Shown here one piece after another: positions 59,549 through 64,000 of a stretch of DNA of 64,000 nt; position 1 is the first letter of the stretch; every line of letters starts with the position of its first letter. Under the pieces are notes generated by a model. It ran no database searches. It was not told where the DNA came from and saw nothing but the letters and a program-made list of their open reading frames with translations. Source of the DNA: Aurelia coerulea (lineage: Eukaryota > Cnidaria > Scyphozoa > Semaeostomeae > Ulmaridae); the NCBI GenBank assembly GCA_039566865.1, contig CM076945.1, positions 6,809,501-6,873,500 on the forward strand, in the 5' to 3' direction. The position numbers were made by a program, and so were the translations under genes.

Positions 59549-60854
59549 GTAATTAATATCTTTATGCACTGTCAGAGGCGTTGGAAATCTATCGGGTGAC
59601 CCAAGGGAATGTGAGTTTTTTAAAGTTTGCCAAAAGTTTTTTTTTTTTATATATCACAGTTAAAACTCAACAAGATACAAATACAATATTCTGTGCCGTC
59701 CATAGCAGAAATAGACATGACGTCATCTGGTTCTGGCTATGAACGGCACTTGACAATTTCTTTAACAGCAATCTTATTAAGCACTTTGTGTACCATGGCA
59801 CCATTCCATTTTGGCAGACGCTAGCATACGCCAGCTTAGTTTAGGTGAATTATTGTGAAACAAAAGAAAGGAACAAAATCAAAACAAAAACGAAAAGCAA
59901 AAAAACAAACAAAAATAAAAACAAAAACAAGAACTATGCACTGGTGCAAAACTTGTGCAAAGATGGTTGGATGCCAAAAGTTGCTTATTTTACTGATCTT
60001 TAAATTTTCATTTTATACAATTACACTAAATACTAAATGAATTGAACGAATGGATAATCGTGATTTTAGGCAATCGATACTGAAATTGCGGCATGAAAAA
60101 CCATATTTTGAGCAACAGTACTTTAGCTTCAGCAAACAATATATCGGGTGAGCCAGAAAAGAGTTCCCACTTTTGAAAATTCGTAGCACCACAAGTACAT
60201 CATGGATTTTAGTGATTGAAATTCTACCTAAAAGCCAAAATATCAAAGTAGTATCGCGATTTTCGTCTCTTACGAGCACTGCAAATGTAGGTCGATTCAA
60301 CTTTGCAAAAATGTAATGTTTTCAAAGTGACTGAGAAAGGGCCTAAACCACTGGATCAAATCGTTTGGACTCTCCTCACACAGAACAATACACATGGGTG
60401 TTTCACCTCTCTCAAGAGTAACAAGACATAGATTCTCAAACAGATACTAAAGATTTTAAATCCCATGGCAATAGGTATGCAGACGATATCTTTCCCCCAT
60501 GAGAAATTGCTTTTTTCTGTTGTTCTGAACGAGGAGTCCTTCATGATTTGATAATGTATTTTAGGCCTTTTTAAGTCATTTTGCAGCCACAAGTTTTTCT
60601 AAATTTGAATTTACCAGTTTTTCCTTGCTTGTAACAAGGCAAGAAAAATCACAATAATCACAAAGCACCAATACCAACAAACGAGGTATCTATGTTCAAG
60701 TTAACCATCGAGGAACTTTTAAGAGTGATTAGCCAATAATGAAAGCTAAATTCACAGCGCTAGAGTCAACCAAATCCGTATACATTTTTATGGGACACCT
60801 GGTATGCTAGCATAAGGCAGGTTTATAAGATATACTTTTATGCCTCTTTTTCAG
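59549..60854 (+). other. 1.3-kb intron with GGGACACC-type ends
   Basis: Bases about 60138-60812 lie between ATCGGGTGAGCC and GGGACACCTGGTA, weakly inverse ends resembling the element at 47817-48366. An A-rich stretch (AAAACAAAAACG...) lies at 59857-59930. No exon is seen. Confidence 0.45.
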
Positions 60855-60977
60855 ATACCGACGAATGTACCCTTGGTACTCATAATTGTCATAGCAATGC
60901 GACATGTTCTAATACGGATGGATCATTTACATGTGCATGTGACAGTGGATATAGTGGAAATGGAGTGACATGTTCAG
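60855..60977 (+). CDS. Single-EGF exon
   Basis: Phase 1-1, 123 bases, after TTTTTCAG. It encodes [40 protein letters not shown]. Close to the array consensus with an Asp-Thr-Asp-Glu calcium motif. Confidence 0.9.
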
Positions 60978-61335
60978 GTACAACGAAAATCGATGTTGTT
61001 GATTTTGTGTATTCAGAGTATCGATTAGAATGTTGTTGTTGCTTGCTTTGATCTGATTCTTCATTTCAAAAATGTTCTCCGTTTTCTTGCATTGATGTTC
61101 TCCATGTGGTTAAAGTTGACATGTATACAGCAATTTATGGAAAGTAATCCAAAAACCAGATGGACAAAAGCGTTTGAATTTTTTGATGAACGTTAAGTGT
61201 TAAGTTCTATAAAAGAGGTTTAGTCCCTTGAAAATTGTATTGATATTTTAGCTACACACTGTACATGCATCAATGTAATCTGATAGCCCATATTCTTTTT
61301 TGTTATTTTGATATTTGACTGTACTTATTTTTCAG

Positions 61336-61458
61336 ATAACAACGAGTGTACTCTTGGTACTCATAATTGCAATGCCAGTGCGACATGTACCAATACGGAT
61401 GGGTCATTTACGTGTGCTTGTGACACTGGATATAGTGGAAACGGATTGATATGTACAG
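61336..61458 (+). CDS. Single-EGF exon
   Basis: Phase 1-1, 123 bases, after TTTTTCAG. It encodes [40 protein letters not shown]. The usual NAT sequon is shifted: CNASATC has NAS instead. Confidence 0.9.
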
Positions 61459-62334
61459 GTAAGTCAATGAATCCAAGTAACTATACGTTTTATACATTCC
61501 CTTATCGTGCAAGAAAACCTGAAGTCCAATCCTGAATATAGTCAATCTCTGAACTTTAGATTTGTCTTAACATCTGTTTTCCACTGATTTCAATAGTCAT
61601 GTAAACGTATAGATGAGAAAAGGTTATTTGTTTACGAAAACATACCTGGAAGCATTTTATTTTCTTGCTTTTGACGCAATTTGAGATTGTCTCTATATAC
61701 TGTATACAACACAATAAAAGTTATGTGAGCAAGTAACTCTTTAAGAATACGACGATATACTAATCTAGTGATAATACACAACTTTTCGAGCTAAGTTAAA
61801 GTTTCTATGTTTCAACAAGCATTGCTTCTTGCATTGTCATTGCGTCATATTGATGGTTATGGTACTGAAAACTAAAAGCACTATTTCTCTCCTTCACTAT
61901 CATTTTCGAAGGTGTCTCACTGAATAAGAAAATTTCAGATTTATTGTGTATCGATTTTTTTCTGACATATTTGGTTTCTTGCAAATTATTTCAGGAAAAA
62001 GGATTGTTTAAGAACAAATAGGTACACAGCCTTCATGCTCAATCCATCTTAACATCTATAAGTGAAAAGATAAATGGCATGTGGAAGGCTCCTTAAAAAC
62101 CAGTTTCTGCTGAAGGGCAATCGTCCTTAAAAGAATTAGATATGAAATATGTCAAAGGCTTGATTTCATATTTTTTTGGGACACCCGGTAGCTTTATCTA
62201 AACCAGGTTGAATTTCAACCAATCAAAGTAATCCAATTTTTTGGATTGACCAATGAAAGAGGAACATTTTATAACCTGTTTAATTTAAGCTGGTCTAAAG
62301 GGAATCTAAGCATATATAATTCTTCCTTTTCTCG

Positions 62335-62373
62335 TTACTACTGATGAAGGGTTAAGCCCGAAACGTTTAGTAA
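62335..62373 (+). ncRNA. Hammerhead-ribozyme-like motif (Penelope-like type)
   Basis: TTACTA, CTGATGA, then A-GGGT-TAA-GCCC, then GAAA, CGTT, TAGTAA. CUGAUGA and GAAA are the two invariant hammerhead core strands. Stem II is GGGT/GCCC with loop TAA, stem I is TTACTA/TAGTAA (6 bp), and stem III is reduced to the C-G plus A-U of GAAAC-GU with H = U at the cleavage position (62367). Such minimal-stem-III hammerheads are known in Penelope-like retroelements and usually act as dimers. Transcription and activity are unknown. Confidence 0.6.
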
Positions 62374-62614
62374 ACTAAGCTCTAGGCTTTTTATTCATTT
62401 TAAGATATTTTGTGTATTAAGCATATATAAGTCCGTGATAAAAGACATGCAAAGACAATAGGCTATGAAACATGCCGCACCATATTTGGGTAATTGATCT
62501 GCCTCAACAGGAAATACTGATATCTGATAGGTTAGAGTTTGATTACAAGTGGTTTCACCTATTTTTGTATTCATAGATTCCCTTTTGCTTTATAAATAGA
62601 CTTGTAACATAATA

Positions 62615-62825
62615 TATAAATGATTTAAGTACCAAACATAGCTTAGATGTTTAAAACGCGACGTTTCGAGCATATACTCGTTATCAAGTCAAACAACGAG
62701 TATATGCTCGAAACGTCGATTGACTTGATACACTACACTGTTATTATTTGACTTGATAACGAGTATATGCTCGAAACGTCATGTTTTAAACATCTAAGCT
62801 ATTTTTGGTACTTAAATCATTTATA
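62615..62825. mobile_element. Foldback element with CGAAACGTC repeats
   Basis: The left arm ATAAATGATTTAAGTACCAA...TAGATGTTTAAAAC and the right arm GTTTTAAACATCTAAGC...GGTACTTAAATCATTTAT are complementary. The unit CGAGTATATGCTCGAAACGT occurs twice on the plus strand (62696, 62760) and once inverted (62670). Confidence 0.8.
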
Positions 62826-62928
62826 GATTATATTACTGTTCAATTACATAGTACCACACGCAACGAACATATTTTTATTTAAATAGACTTGATTGAGACC
62901 ACTCAGAATGTTGTCATTTTTGTTGCAG

Positions 62929-63051
62929 ATATCAACGAATGCGATAACTCATCAGCATGCAATTCTCTTGCCTTCTGCAACAACACTATTGGGTCTTACA
63001 ATTGTACATGCCAACCCGGTTTTGCTGGTGATGGCAAGATTAATTGTGCAG
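62929..63051 (+). CDS. Single-EGF exon, last one visible
   Basis: Phase 1-1, 123 bases, after GTTGCAG. It encodes DINECDNSSACNSLAFCNNT, IGSYNCTCQPGFAGDGKINC. It is of the NPCHSNATC/IGSY type of the 42018 exon, not the array type. Donor GCAG|GTAAAC is in phase 1, so the gene goes on beyond 64000. Confidence 0.9.
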
Positions 63052-63131
63052 GTAAACTGAATTCCGTTCATTAATAGTGTTAGTGGTCTGTACTCGTGCT
63101 TCTAGATATTACTGTACAGCTTTTGTACTCT

Positions 63132-63183
63132 AGCAAAGTTTCAAATCTTTAAACATGTTGGTGTAAAATTCCACGACCTATTT
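63132..63183. mobile_element. Truncated end of an AGCATAGG-family MITE (copy G)
   Basis: AGCAAAGTTTCAAATCTTTA, GTTGGTGTAAAATTCCACGA, CCTATTT matches the left termini of copies B and E, then stops where the tRNA-like sequence begins. Confidence 0.65.
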
Positions 63184-63186
63184 GTG

Positions 63187-63410
63187 TGGTGGTGTGGCTG
63201 AGTGGTCGAGGCGCAGTGTTTCGAATCGTAGGGGGTCTACCCGAGTGGGTTCGAATCCCGTCGTCGGAACTAAAAAATCACACGTCAACAGCCAACTCAG
63301 CTGTCCATTCCTCCGACTTTTCGAAGCGAAGCGAGGTTCGAAACGACGTTCGAAGTGACGTTCGACTTTTCTTTCGACGTTCAAAGGATGGAAGACGTTC
63401 GATTTGAGAG
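63187..63410 (+). mobile_element. tRNA-Ser/Leu-like SINE head
   Basis: A box TGGCTGAGTGG (63195-63205), B box GGTTCGAATCC (63248-63258), a possible TTCGAA anticodon loop and a long variable-arm-like GGGGGTCTACCCG suggest a class II tRNA ancestor. The acceptor strands do not pair, so it is not a functional tRNA. The downstream body is rich in TTCGAcGTTCGAA-type motifs. Confidence 0.6.
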
Positions 63411-63513
63411 CAAATACAAGGAATCACGTCGTCAATCTAAGTGGTATGATCACATGACTTGAAATGGATAAAACAAACCTTTACCGATTAGGTCTTTGAA
63501 ACTTGGATCGCAT

Positions 63514-63645
63514 TAGACTTATGGCATTTCGTCCCTTGTTTCCCTGCGTTCTTTGATTTGCAGATATCACTTGCTCACTATTGAGCAAGTGATATCTGCA
63601 AATCAAAGAACGCAGGGAAACAAGGGACGAAATGCCATAAATCTA
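63514..63645. mobile_element. Perfect 57-bp hairpin element with 9-bp duplication
   Basis: Left arm 63521-63577 and right arm 63582-63638 are exact complements around a 4-base CTAT loop. Ends TAGACTTATGGC / GCCATAAATCTA extend the pairing. GGATCGCAT flanks it at 63505-63513 and 63646-63654. Confidence 0.9.
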
Positions 63646-63942
63646 GGATCGCATTGAGCCACTCATGACTCACGTACAGTCTTAGGCAAGCCAACGGAGG
63701 CTAGCTTTTAAGAATTTTTCACAAGAAATTCAGAGTGTGCAAATGTGACAATTTTCCATGATTAATTTTGCGTTTTCGCAAATCTTATGTGACATCGAAT
63801 CTGAGACAGACTTCAGTTTATCAGAATCGAGTCAAATTCGCTCTTATTTACGTGGTTACTGTTTTACCAAGAAATCAGTACGTCAGACCTCAGGTCCTTA
63901 ACGGAATGATTCTTATTTGCAAATGAATATCGATTGCTGATA

Positions 63943-63988
63943 ACTGATTACTGATTACTGATTACTGATTACTGATTACTGATTACTG
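63943..63988. repeat. (ACTGATT)n heptamer microsatellite
   Basis: About six and a half copies of ACTGATT in the intron near the window's end. Confidence 0.9.
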
Positions 63989-64000
63989 TATCATTCATCA

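Larger units (their letters stand above)
1..63051 (+). other. Interior of one giant MUC4-like mucin/EGF gene, open at both ends
   Basis: Ninety-eight plus-strand exons can be chained with compatible splice phases from the partial EGF at base 1 to the EGF ending at 63051. Domain order is EGF array, SEA, EGFs, Ser/Pro mucin repeat, EGFs, NIDO, AMOP, VWD, EGFs. NIDO-AMOP-VWD in series is the hallmark of MUC4 and of cnidarian mucin-like proteins, secreted or membrane-anchored adhesive glycoproteins. Exon ends were chosen by AG/GT, by the phase-1 split Asp codon before the EGF Asn-Glu-Cys, and by frame continuity. No start, signal peptide, transmembrane segment or terminal stop is present, so both gene ends lie outside. 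One frameshift (mucin exon, about 38233) breaks the frame. That all exons belong to one transcript is inference from phase and order; RNA reads would settle it. Two adjacent EGF genes are a weaker alternative. Confidence 0.75.

Noticed and set aside
59855..60040. Lys-rich ORF
   Set aside because: Translation of an A-rich low-complexity stretch.
63187..63270. Functional tRNA-Ser
   Set aside because: A and B boxes are good but the acceptor strands do not pair.

Overview
This is eukaryotic (metazoan) genomic DNA. It is AT-rich and full of short AT-rich introns with GT/AG junctions, MITE-like elements and secreted-protein domains, and has no bacterial-style operons. The domain set (calcium-binding EGF, SEA, Ser/Pro mucin repeat, NIDO, AMOP, VWD, more EGF) matches the MUC4-like 'mucin-like protein' group known from cnidarians, including coral skeletal-matrix and mucus proteins. 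I infer a cnidarian, probably anthozoan. The species is not identifiable by eye.

The whole window appears to be the interior of ONE giant plus-strand gene, open at both ends. I can place 98 exons (about 18.7 kb coding, about 6,200 codons). Phase agrees at every junction I checked: almost all exons are phase 1-1, with 1-0-2-1 through the SEA domain and 1-0-0-1 through NIDO/AMOP. No start codon, signal peptide, transmembrane segment, terminal stop or poly(A) signal of the gene lies inside.

Layout. 1-21520: tandem array of 68 near-identical units of about 306 bp, each a 123-base exon for one 41-residue cbEGF plus an intron of about 183 bases. The array shows nested higher-order duplications, and one intron carries an 882-bp TTAA-flanked piggyBac-like element. 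21521-25605: long intron. 25606-30428: one EGF, then a SEA domain split over three exons, including a 62-base exon at 28689-28750. 30867-33786: seven more single-EGF exons. 35137-39226: a 4.1-kb mucin exon of 15-residue Ser/Pro/Val repeats, broken by a 14-base deletion at about 38233. 40108-40417: two tiny linker exons. 42018-43885: eleven cbEGFs in two exons, nine of them in one exon. 45613-50097: NIDO then AMOP. 51855-54426: VWD. 55013-63051: an Ig/cadherin-like stretch with EGFs, then eight more EGFs in seven exons.

The introns hold several families of small DNA transposons with readable target-site duplications. They include a repeated foldback family with AGCATAGG termini and 9-bp duplications (at least six copies), hAT-like elements, TTAA elements, a 7 x 116-bp satellite inside a MITE, two tRNA-like SINE heads, nested insertions, and a hammerhead-ribozyme-like motif at 62335-62373 of the kind carried by Penelope-like elements.

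Functionally the gene should make a very large secreted or surface glycoprotein: a long Ca2+-stiffened EGF rod, a potentially self-cleaving SEA, an O-glycosylated mucin stalk, and a NIDO-AMOP-VWD adhesive core.
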